DNA of 64,000 nucleotides from the NCBI RefSeq assembly GCF_000176135.1, contig NZ_ACZN01000018.1, positions 62,001 to 126,000 of the forward strand. Direction: 5' to 3'. The DNA is from Vibrio coralliilyticus ATCC BAA-450. GTDB lineage: Bacteria > Pseudomonadota > Gammaproteobacteria > Enterobacterales > Vibrionaceae. This document shows, in pieces, positions 1 through 7,439 of the stretch. Every line of letters starts with the position of its first letter. The first letter of the stretch is position 1. The notes under the pieces are model-generated. The model did not search any database and was not told where the DNA came from. It saw nothing but the letters and a program-made list of their open reading frames with translations. Position numbers and translations under genes: made by a program.

Positions 1-770
1 GTGCCACCTAAGTTAGAAAGCTGCTCAGTGTGACCTTTTACATGCAGACCATATTGCTTGGCTGCGGCGAAGACTTTTTCGGTTTGTTCCAAGTTGAAGC
101 CAATCGATTCACAGAACACATCGACGCTGGTTGCTAGCTTCTCCTCAGCGACAAGAGGAATCATCTCTTCGCATACCAGTTTAATGTAGTCATCTGCTTT
201 ACCCGCATACTCTGGAGGAAGGGCATGTGCGGCGAGTAACGTTGTGGTGATTCGAATCTTACGGTGATCTTCTAGTGCTTTTGCTGCACGTAGCATTTTG
301 ATCTCGTCTTTTACAGTCAGACCGTAACCCGACTTTACTTCTACTGATATGACACCAGTTCGAATCAAACCGTCCAATCGTGGAAGGGCGAGGTTAATTA
401 AAGCTTCTGCACTTGCTTCTCGCGTTGCACGAACGGTTGATAGAATTCCGCCACCTTGCTTGGCAATCTCTGGGTATGGGACACCATTAAGACGCATTTC
501 AAACTCATTGGCGCGATTACCTGCATAGACTAGGTGAGTGTGGCAATCAACAAATCCAGGTGTGACCAACTGGTTTTTACAATCATAAGAGTTGGCGCAA
601 GAAAGCTCGGAGCCACCGATTTGTGCAATCTTTCCACCCTTAATCAGAAGGCTACTTGGCTCAGAAACGGAATACCCTTGCGACCCAGCGACCATAGAGA
701 CCAGCCGTGCATTGGTTAGCAGCAATTCTTGGCTGTCGGTGTTTAAGGATGAAGAAGCGCTTCCAAGCAT
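1..770 (-). CDS. hutI: imidazolonepropionase HutI (3' end outside window)
   Basis: Hydrolyses imidazolonepropionate to formiminoglutamate, the third step of histidine breakdown, in the cytoplasm. The ATG is at 768-770 and about 256 N-terminal residues are visible; the gene runs off the left edge. The start of the metal-dependent amidohydrolase barrel is clear: VDCHTHLVYAGNRANEFE carries the H-x-H metal ligands, followed by a glycine-rich KQGGGILSTVRATREAS stretch typical of HutI. It lies 107 bp downstream of hutC on the same strand, with a palindromic HutC-like site in the gap, so it probably heads the hut catabolic operon. Family identification is firm; only the C-terminal half is unseen. 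Confidence 0.95.
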   Translation of the reverse strand, partial: MLGSASSSLNTDSQELLLTNARLVSMVAGSQGYSVSEPSSLLIKGGKIAQIGGSELSCANSYDCKNQLVTPGFVDCHTHLVYAGNRANEFEMRLNGVPYPEIAKQGGGILSTVRATREASAEALINLALPRLDGLIRTGVISVEVKSGYGLTVKDEIKMLRAAKALEDHRKIRITTTLLAAHALPPEYAGKADDYIKLVCEEMIPLVAEEKLATSVDVFCESIGFNLEQTEKVFAAAKQYGLHVKGHTEQLSNLGG

Positions 771-793
771 GTAATTGAGTCCATAAGTTCAAA

Positions 794-803
794 TGTATAT
801 ACA
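794..803. promoter_or_regulatory. putative HutC operator before hutI
   Basis: A perfect 10-bp palindrome, TGTATATACA, sits 24 bp upstream of the hutI start codon. Known HutC/GntR operators centre on TGTA-N2-TACA-type sequences, and the position between hutC and hutI fits repression of the hut catabolic genes. The assignment to HutC is by resemblance and context only. Confidence 0.65.
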
Positions 804-877
804 AATAATTGTTCAGGTATAACAATTGATCAAGTGGCTTGTTGCAAAAATGTGATCAGTAAAAAGTATGAAATGCT

Positions 878-1589
878 TTAACCGAGTAATATTTTAGAGC
901 TTAATTTGTAGCGAGTGCCCGGGTGGTAAAGCAATGCAGAACTCACGAGCTTATCTTGGCTCCATGTCCTTCTGTTTAGTAGCAGGCAAGGTTCGTTAGC
1001 CCCGAGTCTCAAGGCGGTACGCACCTCATCATCTGCAACGATGGCTTCAACGGTATGTTCGATAGCACTCAGTGGGCAGTTCTCAGACAGATATTGATTT
1101 GGGGTGATTTGGGTAAAGTCTTGTTCAAGATAGTCAGGCGCGTAGGCACTGTTGACCCAGCGAAGTTCATATTGAATAGGAGAATTATCTTCAAAGTGAA
1201 TGATTTCACTATAGAAAATCGGGCTGTTCAACATCACCCCTAACTTTATTGCTACAGTTTCATCGGCGAGCATCGAGGCTTGTTTAATTACCTTACTAGA
1301 GTATGTTTTACCCCGTAATTTCACTCTCAGCAATGTTTTGGATATCCAGTAATGGAGATTCCGCTTTATCATCGGGAGCGCAGACAAAAGTGCCTACTCT
1401 AGGTCGTCTTTGAAGCTTTCCTTCGGCGACCAAATCACGAATCGCCTTATTGACAGTCATTCGGCTAACCTTGAATTGTTCTGTTAGCTCCAGTTCAGTC
1501 GATATACGATGGCCCACAGGCCAATGTCCAGAATCAATTTTGTCAGTAATGTATTGTTTTATTTGGAGATATAATGGCGATTGGCTCAT
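878..1589 (-). pseudogene. hutC: histidine utilisation repressor HutC, frameshifted
   Basis: GntR/HutC-family repressor of histidine utilisation; urocanate is the usual inducer. It starts at ATG 1587-1589. The N-terminal winged helix (residues 1-75, with FKVSRMTVNKAIRDLVAEG) is read in one frame up to residue 93. The UTRA effector domain, ending SSALLYHPGTRYKLSSK, is read in a second frame down to 878. The frames meet in a run of four C on the + strand (1311-1314). Removing one base joins IAESEITG directly to KTYSSKV and gives a full-length protein. As written, the product would be a DNA-binding domain without its ligand domain. This may be an assembly error or a real mutation that uncouples hut control from urocanate. 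Confidence 0.85.
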
Positions 1590-1608
1590 GATGATTTAAT
1601 AATTATTT

Positions 1609-1624
1609 ATTTGACTATACAAAT
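1609..1624. promoter_or_regulatory. possible second HutC site upstream of hutC
   Basis: ATTTGACTATACAAAT lies 20 bp upstream of the hutC start. Its right half (TATACAAAT) matches the right half of the 794 palindrome and its flank, while the left half is degenerate. It is compatible with weak autoregulation of hutC. The call rests only on this resemblance. Confidence 0.35.
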
Positions 1625-1775
1625 GGTGGTTCATTTGTCATGAAATTGCAACTCTGGTTGCGGATTAAGCAGTCTAAACGATGGTTTACACATTATTCAG
1701 ATAAATGTCTTGCGACTCGATAACGCCGCATGTTAATCAGAAACAATAACGACATAGAAAGTAAAAGGAAACCTT

Positions 1776-2519
1776 ATGTTTGGTAAGTTAAAGGCGTCAC
1801 TGGGAATTGGAGCTGCAAAAGTGGATACGGTTCTAGAGAGTATGTCTGTGTATCAGGGAGAAACTCTGAAGGGCGTGGTTCACATTCAGGGTGGCGATGT
1901 TGAGCAGCAAATTGACGCCATTAATCTCAAGCTTTGCACTGAAGTTAAAGTGGAGAGTGATAACGGTGCCAGCTATCAGAATTTCACCATTGGTAGCCTT
2001 CAAGCGGTTCAGCCTTTCACCATTCAGCCTCAGGAACATAAACAGGTTCCGTTCGAATTAAAGTTAGATGATGAGACCCCAATTACGGCACTGAATGCAA
2101 TGAAGAATCAGTGCCACGTATGGGTAGAAACCACGCTAGATATCGATTTCGCGATTGACCCTAAAGATCGTGATTTCGTTGAAGTGAAAGCATTGCCTGT
2201 CGCTTCCAAAGTAATTTCAGCTATAGAGCAAGTGGGCTTTGGAATGGTCAAAGCAGATGTGGAAAAAGGATATTTGCGAGGCAGCAACTTCTCATCTAAA
2301 TCTGGTTGCTATCAGGAGATAGAATTTCGCAACAATGGCTTCATTAACAAGAAAGAAATAGAGTTGTCATTCATACTTGATGGCAGTGTTATGCATTGTT
2401 TAGCGGAAGTTGACCGTTCGCTTAGCATGCGAGGTGACCAGTACGTTTCTTTCTCTCTGAGCCTTAATGCCAGCGATGCTGAAATCAGCTCTGCGGTTAG
2501 CCGAGTGCTTTCAGTTTAA
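1776..2519 (+). CDS. Spo0M-like (sporulation-control family) protein
   Basis: A 247-residue soluble protein of the SpoOM family, which has an arrestin-like beta-sandwich fold. The opening LGIGAAKVDTVLESMSVYQG and the following G-V-V-H-I-QGGDVEQQID pattern are characteristic of the family. In Bacillus the namesake affects sporulation; in gammaproteobacteria the role is unknown and sporulation is not implied. No signal peptide or membrane segment is visible. A clear ribosome site (AAAAGGAAA) precedes the ATG. The stop overlaps the convergent DUF3187 gene by 4 bp. Family call is firm, function unknown. Confidence 0.85.
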   Translation: MFGKLKASLGIGAAKVDTVLESMSVYQGETLKGVVHIQGGDVEQQIDAINLKLCTEVKVESDNGASYQNFTIGSLQAVQPFTIQPQEHKQVPFELKLDDETPITALNAMKNQCHVWVETTLDIDFAIDPKDRDFVEVKALPVASKVISAIEQVGFGMVKADVEKGYLRGSNFSSKSGCYQEIEFRNNGFINKKEIELSFILDGSVMHCLAEVDRSLSMRGDQYVSFSLSLNASDAEISSAVSRVLSV

Positions 2520-3499
2520 GCTTGGTTATCTGAACCTCCAAAGCGGTACCGGTATCCTATTCCAAAGGCGATATCGGTGCTGTTATCTGCGTTAAACATG
2601 TTTTCCACTGCAGTCAATTCAATGGCTGAGTTTTCCATCTGGTAACGATAGCCAAAGGTGAATTCGGTCGATGGCTTGGAAAATTCATCCTCCCCATCTG
2701 ATACGCCCTCATGAAAAGCGATTTGCCCAATAAGATGGTGCCTTTCCAATAGCTGGTAGCGATAACTAGCTCCAACTGTCCAGGTGCTAGAGCGATAGGG
2801 CATATCTTTGAATACTGTTGGCGTATTGCGAAAAGTGATAGCAAGTAGGGTGTCTAGAGAGTGTTTATCGCGGCGATAGCCGTAGTTTAGCTGAATACCT
2901 TGTTCGAATTCTGAAGAACTGAAAATGCCATGTTTGGTGTCGTTGTAGTAAAGAGATGCTCCGACTGAAAGCCCGTGATGCTTTTTATTGATAAATTGGT
3001 ATTGCATGTAACTGGTGATCGCGTGACTTAGGCTTTCTCCACGGAAGTTTTCCAACTCTATGCCATAGTCAGGCATATTGATCACAAAGCGATCGTTGTC
3101 CACATCCTCTCGGCCATTTTGGTCAATGCCAACCCAATCGTGAAACGCAATGGTTAATCGATCTAGGTGGTTATTACCAGCGTAATTCCAGCGATAGCTA
3201 AGCTCTAGTTGCCATTCTGAAGAGAATTGCCATTTCCCACCAACAGCGATTTGATTTTGGTAGTAGTCTAACTCGTAGTCTGGAGTGACGGCCCAAATAC
3301 TTGAAATGGTACCCGTACCATAGACCTCGATATCGTCTTCATCCATTGAGAATCCAGAGCGGAGCTGAGGTGACAAACTGTTGGTATGGAAGGGCGATTG
3401 TGTATAGCTTTGTACAGGTCCGTAGTCGATTTGTGCCCACGCAGCGTTAACGATTACCAGAGTAATGAGAGAGAGGAAAAACTGCCTGCAAAGGATCAT
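2516..3499 (-). CDS. DUF3187 outer-membrane beta-barrel-like protein
   Basis: A 327-residue exported protein. The N-terminus (FFLSLITLVIVNAAWAQ) is a signal peptide with probable cleavage after AWA. The mature part is rich in alternating aromatic and polar strands (WQLELSYRWNY, FTFGYRYQM, GIGYRYRFGG) and finishes in an aromatic-rich strand, which points to a beta-barrel in the outer membrane. It matches the DUF3187 family, whose substrate or role is not known. The gene is monocistronic, ends 4 bp inside the convergent Spo0M-like gene, and is separated from the upstream ASCH gene by a 9-bp inverted repeat. Confidence 0.8.
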   Translation of the reverse strand: MILCRQFFLSLITLVIVNAAWAQIDYGPVQSYTQSPFHTNSLSPQLRSGFSMDEDDIEVYGTGTISSIWAVTPDYELDYYQNQIAVGGKWQFSSEWQLELSYRWNYAGNNHLDRLTIAFHDWVGIDQNGREDVDNDRFVINMPDYGIELENFRGESLSHAITSYMQYQFINKKHHGLSVGASLYYNDTKHGIFSSSEFEQGIQLNYGYRRDKHSLDTLLAITFRNTPTVFKDMPYRSSTWTVGASYRYQLLERHHLIGQIAFHEGVSDGEDEFSKPSTEFTFGYRYQMENSAIELTAVENMFNADNSTDIAFGIGYRYRFGGSDNQA

Positions 3500-3579
3500 A
3501 GATTCATTTCTTATTCTTATGTCACTGATAAAATGATAGTTTATGATTTTATCGCGTGCCGAATTTATGATCGGATATG

Positions 3580-3609
3580 TGCTGAGGGACGTCTGGCTAA
3601 CCCTCAGCA
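3580..3609. repeat. 9-bp perfect inverted repeat
   Basis: TGCTGAGGG (3580-3588) and CCCTCAGCA (3601-3609) form a perfect stem with a 12-base loop. It lies between the ASCH gene end and the DUF3187 start, both on the minus strand. No T-run follows on either side, so it is not a canonical terminator. It could be an operator or an RNA-processing hairpin. Confidence 0.5.
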
Positions 3610-3626
3610 GTCGGGCTGGGTAAGCT

Positions 3627-4097
3627 TTACAGTGGATACACTTTTTCGAATCGTTCTAGTACCAATTCGGACTGTAAATCGAATTTGGCGCCAATCTCAC
3701 CAGCGTACTGAGTAAAGAATTTAATGTGCGCCTCACGCCACCATTCATAGCTCAGGTCACCTTCTCCTTCTGAGCGGGCAAACTCTTCAGTTACTTGATC
3801 GAAAGGGCAGATAGAAACTTCTGTTAGGCGAATGATACAAACCGGCTCTTGCTGCCAGTTAAGCACCACTGTAATGCGACCTACCTGAGGAAGAGGCTCT
3901 TGCTCAATGTCGTAGCCTTGTTTAAGGCTGCAAGACGCTCTCTTTGTACCTTGATTAATCAACCTTGCACATTCGTTGGCATTAAACTCGTCAGCACAAA
4001 AATATTCAGCGATGGTGTCTGGTATTGATTCCCGCTGTTGAGGTGTGAGTGTGGTAAGGTATTCGTTTAGATACGCTTGCTGCTGTGGGGTCATCAT
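3627..4097 (-). CDS. ASCH domain-containing protein
   Basis: A 156-residue cytoplasmic protein of the ASCH superfamily (fold related to PUA, thought to bind RNA or modified nucleosides). Recognisable features are the N-terminal helix with CARLINQGTKRASCSL, the strand VGRITVVLNWQQEPVCIIR, and the C-terminal GEGDLSYEWWREAHIKFF motif typical of YqfB/ASCH proteins. Some ASCH proteins hydrolyse N4-acetylcytidine, but whether this one does cannot be told. It sits downstream of relV on the same strand, with a terminator between them, so it is probably transcribed separately. Confidence 0.85.
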   Translation of the reverse strand: MMTPQQQAYLNEYLTTLTPQQRESIPDTIAEYFCADEFNANECARLINQGTKRASCSLKQGYDIEQEPLPQVGRITVVLNWQQEPVCIIRLTEVSICPFDQVTEEFARSEGEGDLSYEWWREAHIKFFTQYAGEIGAKFDLQSELVLERFEKVYPL

Positions 4098-4106
4098 CTT
4101 CCTTGA

Positions 4107-4131
4107 AAAACAACCCCTTCATGAGAAGGGG
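4107..4131 (-). terminator. rho-independent terminator of relV
   Basis: On the minus strand, GCCCCTTC-TCAT-GAAGGGG is followed by TTGTTTTTC. It lies about 20 bp after the relV stop and before the ASCH start. The stem has 7 perfect pairs, extended by AACA/TGTT pairing. Confidence 0.85.
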
Positions 4132-4151
4132 CTGTTAGCATTTAGTTAGGC

Positions 4152-4925
4152 CTAGGCGGCACTTAGATGGGTAGTAATATAAGGCTGCCATGCTTCTTGG
4201 TAAAGCGCTTTCGACTGAGCTCGCATTGACTTAATCTGGGCGAATTCAAACTCACTGATATCTCGGCTTTCTGAAGCCGCTTGACGTTCGATTTTCTGAA
4301 TACGTTCGTACAAGTCATGCTCTGGACCACTTTTTACATCAGCAATGGCTTTAAGGTGTAGCTGGACTTCAGCAATCAAGTTGGTCTTTGGAAGCTGGAC
4401 CAATAGATTTAGGTCACGATAGCCTGAAGCCCCAGGTTTCTTAAAGCGGTTTTTTACTTTTACCACAGTGGTTTCACGATTCAACACTTCGTAAGCTGAC
4501 ATCAAGCCTTCGATGTCATCAGCAACAATCGTCGCACGGGCAAGGTCAGTAATACGCTCAGCATCACCATCAAGTTCATAGGCGATCTTTTGCTTTGCTC
4601 GCTCTGCAGATTTCACACCTGCAAAGTGGGCGTCTGTTGAAGTTAGCATTGCAGTGCTCTTACAGATCATTTCCAGTTCAGCCTGAGCTTGGTGTGCTTT
4701 GCTGTATAGAATGTCGAAGTCAGAGTAGGGTTGAAGTGGAGTTGTTGGTGTGGATTGGATGCCATACAGGCCACTCAGGTTGTGTTTGAATGCTTTGGAA
4801 CAGACTTCGTTCTGGTTAGTCGAACGATTTTCCTCACTACCGGGTGCTGTTGGAATAGCGGCGAAAGCTGGCGCGCGGCTGAGCATTAAAAGCATCAGGG
4901 CCGTAGTTCGCAAAAATAGGCTCAT
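4152..4925 (-). CDS. relV: small alarmone synthetase RelV, (p)ppGpp synthetase
   Basis: A single-domain RelA/SpoT-type synthetase of 257 residues that transfers pyrophosphate from ATP to GDP or GTP. Synthetase signatures are visible: AERITDLARATIVADDIEGL (residues 122-141), KNRFKKPGASGYRDLNLLV (158-176) and the acidic strand LIAEVQLHL. Residues I recall as essential in V. cholerae RelV (K107, D129, R132, L150, E188) all appear here exactly two positions earlier (K105, D127, R130, L148, E186), supporting an active orthologue. No hydrolase domain is present. The N-terminus (LFLRTTALMLLMLSRAPAFAA) looks like a cleavable signal peptide, which is odd for an enzyme using cytoplasmic nucleotides. 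Strong AAGGAGAG ribosome site before the ATG. Neighbours tpm and purT match V. cholerae synteny. Confidence 0.9.
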   Translation of the reverse strand: MSLFLRTTALMLLMLSRAPAFAAIPTAPGSEENRSTNQNEVCSKAFKHNLSGLYGIQSTPTTPLQPYSDFDILYSKAHQAQAELEMICKSTAMLTSTDAHFAGVKSAERAKQKIAYELDGDAERITDLARATIVADDIEGLMSAYEVLNRETTVVKVKNRFKKPGASGYRDLNLLVQLPKTNLIAEVQLHLKAIADVKSGPEHDLYERIQKIERQAASESRDISEFEFAQIKSMRAQSKALYQEAWQPYITTHLSAA

Positions 4926-5241
4926 TCACTCTCCTTAGATTCGTAGCGTCTTGTGTAAACGGTGTAAGAAAAGGCTCAACAACCAAAACGTACCAATCTC
5001 TAATATCTATATGGGGGCTAGCTGGCGAATTACAATGTAGGAATTACCCTATGGTGTAATTGTTTGAGCTAACTCTCAATTTGTTTGAGTGCCCGATTTC
5101 CTTATGGTTCATTCTCAAGTTGTAAATAAGTATAAACACCTTACCTGAACCTAATCTGAACGGTTTATACAGCTTGAGGGATACCACTAAGAAACGCTTT
5201 CGTATAGGCTATGAAGCAGTCACGTCAGGTAGGGAATTGAA
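4926..5241. promoter_or_regulatory. divergent relV/tpm intergenic region
   Basis: This 316-bp stretch holds the divergent promoters of relV and tpm and no gene that I can support. Notable elements are TTGAG at 5064-5068, CTCAA at 5075-5079 and TTGAG again at 5085-5089, giving an inverted repeat and a repeated TTGTTTGAG word. This is a possible operator. No recognised regulator consensus could be assigned. Confidence 0.4.
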
Positions 5242-5889
5242 ATGAAAGATCCAGAATTTTGGCACAGTAAATGGGCATCAAACCAAATTGGTTTTCACTT
5301 AGAAGACGTAAACCCGCTGCTGGTTGAGTATTGGTCCGAAACCAAGCCAAGTAGAGAAGATAAAGTGTTTGTCCCACTATGTGGCAAAACAGAAGATCTT
5401 GTTTGGCTAGCGACCAAACACGAGGACGTTCAGGGTGTCGAACTAAGCAAAATCGCGGTGCGCTCATTTTTTTCTGAACATTTTTATACGCCTACGGTGA
5501 TCCCTGTAAACGGTCAGCATGAATTGTATCAGTTTGATGAGCTATCTATTTATACTGGCGACATCTTTACCGCGCCCGTTCAACCAGTAGAAATTGTGTA
5601 TGACCGTGCCGCTCTGGTCGCTTTACCGGAAGAAATGCGCGCAGATTACGTCCAACGCGTTAAATCGCTGCTGAAGCCGGGCGGAAGAATTCTGTTAGTT
5701 ACGTTAGATTATCCCCAAGCTGAAATGGCGGGCCCACCGTTTTCAGTCACCGAAAGTGAAGTTCGCCAGCTGTTCTCAGAATATAAAATTTCAAAACTGT
5801 ATCGTGATGACGCAGATGAAAATCATCCTAAGATAGCGAAGAAAGGTTTATCCAGCTTCGCCGAAGAAGTGTATTTGATTGAAAGTTAA
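5242..5889 (+). CDS. tpm: thiopurine S-methyltransferase
   Basis: An SAM-dependent methyltransferase of 215 residues and the usual bacterial TPMT length. It methylates thiopurines in vitro, and bacterial relatives also act on selenium and tellurium oxyanions. The N-terminal MKDPEFWHSKWASNQIGFH, the SAM motif VFVPLCGKTEDLVWLA and the later YDRAALVALPEEMR are diagnostic. The start has an AGGG ribosome site upstream. It is monocistronic and closed by a strong bidirectional terminator shared with purT. The V. cholerae counterpart also sits beside purT. Confidence 0.93.
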   Translation: MKDPEFWHSKWASNQIGFHLEDVNPLLVEYWSETKPSREDKVFVPLCGKTEDLVWLATKHEDVQGVELSKIAVRSFFSEHFYTPTVIPVNGQHELYQFDELSIYTGDIFTAPVQPVEIVYDRAALVALPEEMRADYVQRVKSLLKPGGRILLVTLDYPQAEMAGPPFSVTESEVRQLFSEYKISKLYRDDADENHPKIAKKGLSSFAEEVYLIES

Positions 5890-5894
5890 TGATG

Positions 5895-5930
5895 AAAGCC
5901 CCTGAATAAGCTCAGGGGCTTTTGTTTTAA
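5895..5930. terminator. bidirectional terminator between tpm and purT
   Basis: AAAGCCCCTGA (5895-5905), a 6-base loop, and TCAGGGGCTTT (5912-5922) form a perfect 11-bp stem with T-rich flanks on both strands. It can end both convergent transcripts. The hairpin lies just outside the purT coding end. Confidence 0.92.
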
Positions 5931-7102
5931 TAAACGATTTTTATCTTATCTGCGCTGGAAACGGCGCTTTCTATTGCTTGCTCAATGGTCTCTCTACGAG
6001 CAATGCTCACTCCTAGGCGTCTGCGTCCATTGATATCAGGTTTGCCAAATAGACGTAGCTGAGTTTGTGGGGCTGCTAGAGCGTCTGCCATTCCTTCAAA
6101 CTGAAGGTTATCGGATTGGCCTTGCCCTAAAATCACCGCTGAAGCGGTAGGTCCATATTGGGTGATACCTGAAATAGGGAGGCCAGTGAATGCGCGTACA
6201 TGAAGTGCGAATTCAGAACTGTCTTGAGACATGAGAGTGACCAATCCGGTGTCGTGCGGGCGAGGGGAAACTTCATTGAAAATAACGGTGTCGCCCTTGA
6301 CGAATAGTTCTACACCGAAGATACCACGGCCTCCTAATGCATTTACAACCTTGCCGGCGGCGTCTTGGGCTGCAGATAGCGCCGCATCGGACATCGCTTG
6401 AGGTTGCCATGACTCGCGATAATCACCGTCTTCTTGGCGATGTCCAATCGGAGCGCAGAAGTGGATACCATCCACAGCTTTGACTGTCAGTAAGGTAATT
6501 TCGTAATCAAAATCGATAAAACCTTCAACAATGACGCGTCCAGCACCAGTGCGGCCACCTTCTTGGGCGTACTGCCACGCTGTTTCTACATCCTCTGCCG
6601 ATTTAATAACACTTTGACCTTTCCCAGAAGAGCTCATAATTGGTTTACATACGCACGGGATGCCAACGGATTCAATGGCTTGAGTGAACTCTTGATAGGT
6701 GCTTGCAAAATGGTAGGGCGAAGTGGTGAGGCCAAGCTCTTCTGCCGCCAGCCGACGAATGCCTTCGCGATTCATTGTTAGGCGAGTTGCATTGGCTGTT
6801 GGCACAACATTGAGCCCATTAGCTTCAAGCTCAACAAGCTTGTCTGTGGCAATAGCTTCGATTTCAGGCACTACGTAATCAGGTTGTTCTTTGGCGATGA
6901 TCTGCTCTAGTGCATCACCATCAAGCATATCCAGTGTGTAGCTTCGGTGTGCAACCTGCATGGCTGGTGCGTTTTCATATCGGTCGCAAGCGATGACTTC
7001 CAATCCTAGGCGTTGACATTCTATAGCGACTTCTTTCCCTAGTTCTCCGGAGCCGAGCAGTAAAACACGGGTCGCGTTCTTACGAGTTGCAGTACCAAAC
7101 AT
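5927..7102 (-). CDS. purT: formate-dependent phosphoribosylglycinamide formyltransferase PurT
   Basis: An ATP-grasp enzyme that makes formyl-GAR from GAR, formate and ATP, the folate-independent third step of purine synthesis. The start is set at ATG 7100-7102 (MFGTATRKNATRVLLLGSGE) because an AAAGG ribosome site precedes it and the family begins there; an upstream in-frame extension of 15 residues lacks support. Visible elements are the N-terminal GSGELGKEVAIE, the ATP-grasp core PIMSSSGKGQS, and the metal/ATP site FNEVSPRPHDTGLVTL. A perfect PurR palindrome lies 65 bp upstream, so repression by PurR with hypoxanthine or guanine is expected. Confidence 0.95.
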   Translation of the reverse strand: MFGTATRKNATRVLLLGSGELGKEVAIECQRLGLEVIACDRYENAPAMQVAHRSYTLDMLDGDALEQIIAKEQPDYVVPEIEAIATDKLVELEANGLNVVPTANATRLTMNREGIRRLAAEELGLTTSPYHFASTYQEFTQAIESVGIPCVCKPIMSSSGKGQSVIKSAEDVETAWQYAQEGGRTGAGRVIVEGFIDFDYEITLLTVKAVDGIHFCAPIGHRQEDGDYRESWQPQAMSDAALSAAQDAAGKVVNALGGRGIFGVELFVKGDTVIFNEVSPRPHDTGLVTLMSQDSSEFALHVRAFTGLPISGITQYGPTASAVILGQGQSDNLQFEGMADALAAPQTQLRLFGKPDINGRRRLGVSIARRETIEQAIESAVSSADKIKIVY

Positions 7103-7164
7103 AGATAACCTTTTTAAATAAGCGGAGATGAAATTGACACGAATCATACGGATATAAATGCAAA

Positions 7165-7180
7165 AAGCAAACGTTTGCGT
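7165..7180. promoter_or_regulatory. PurR operator (pur box)
   Basis: The core GCAAACGTTTGC (7167-7178) is a perfect palindrome matching the PurR consensus ACGCAAACGTTTGCGT at nearly every position. It lies upstream of purT, a known PurR target in gammaproteobacteria. Confidence 0.92.
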
Positions 7181-7197
7181 AGGATGGTGGTTTTAGT

Positions 7198-7353
7198 CTA
7201 GCAACTCAAAATCTGCTCTAGTACACAATCTGGACAATTAATTTTGTGAGCGATGATTTCGTCTTCGTTAAGGAGTGTGCTGAGGGAATAAGGGCATCTA
7301 AGACAGCCTGCTTGCAGCGTATCACAAAAATTCTTAAATATGTGACGTATCAA
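7198..7353 (-). CDS. candidate small cysteine-rich protein (51 aa)
   Basis: An uninterrupted frame from TTG 7351-7353 to TAG 7198-7200 encodes about 51 residues with two CxxC pairs: GCLRCPYSLSTLLNE and INCPDCVLEQILSC. A pair of such knuckles about 25 residues apart suggests a zinc-ribbon-like metal site. No good ribosome site and no ATG are present, so translation is uncertain. It lies upstream of purT on the same strand but before the PurR box, so it would need its own promoter. It could also be a remnant or chance ORF. Confidence 0.35.
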   Translation of the reverse strand: MIRHIFKNFCDTLQAGCLRCPYSLSTLLNEDEIIAHKINCPDCVLEQILSC

Positions 7354-7439
7354 TAGAGCAAATGCTTAAGTAAAGTGATGAGTTTGAGCTTATAATTCAT
7401 TAAAACTATAGAAATAACAATAGCAGCCATAGTCCATAG

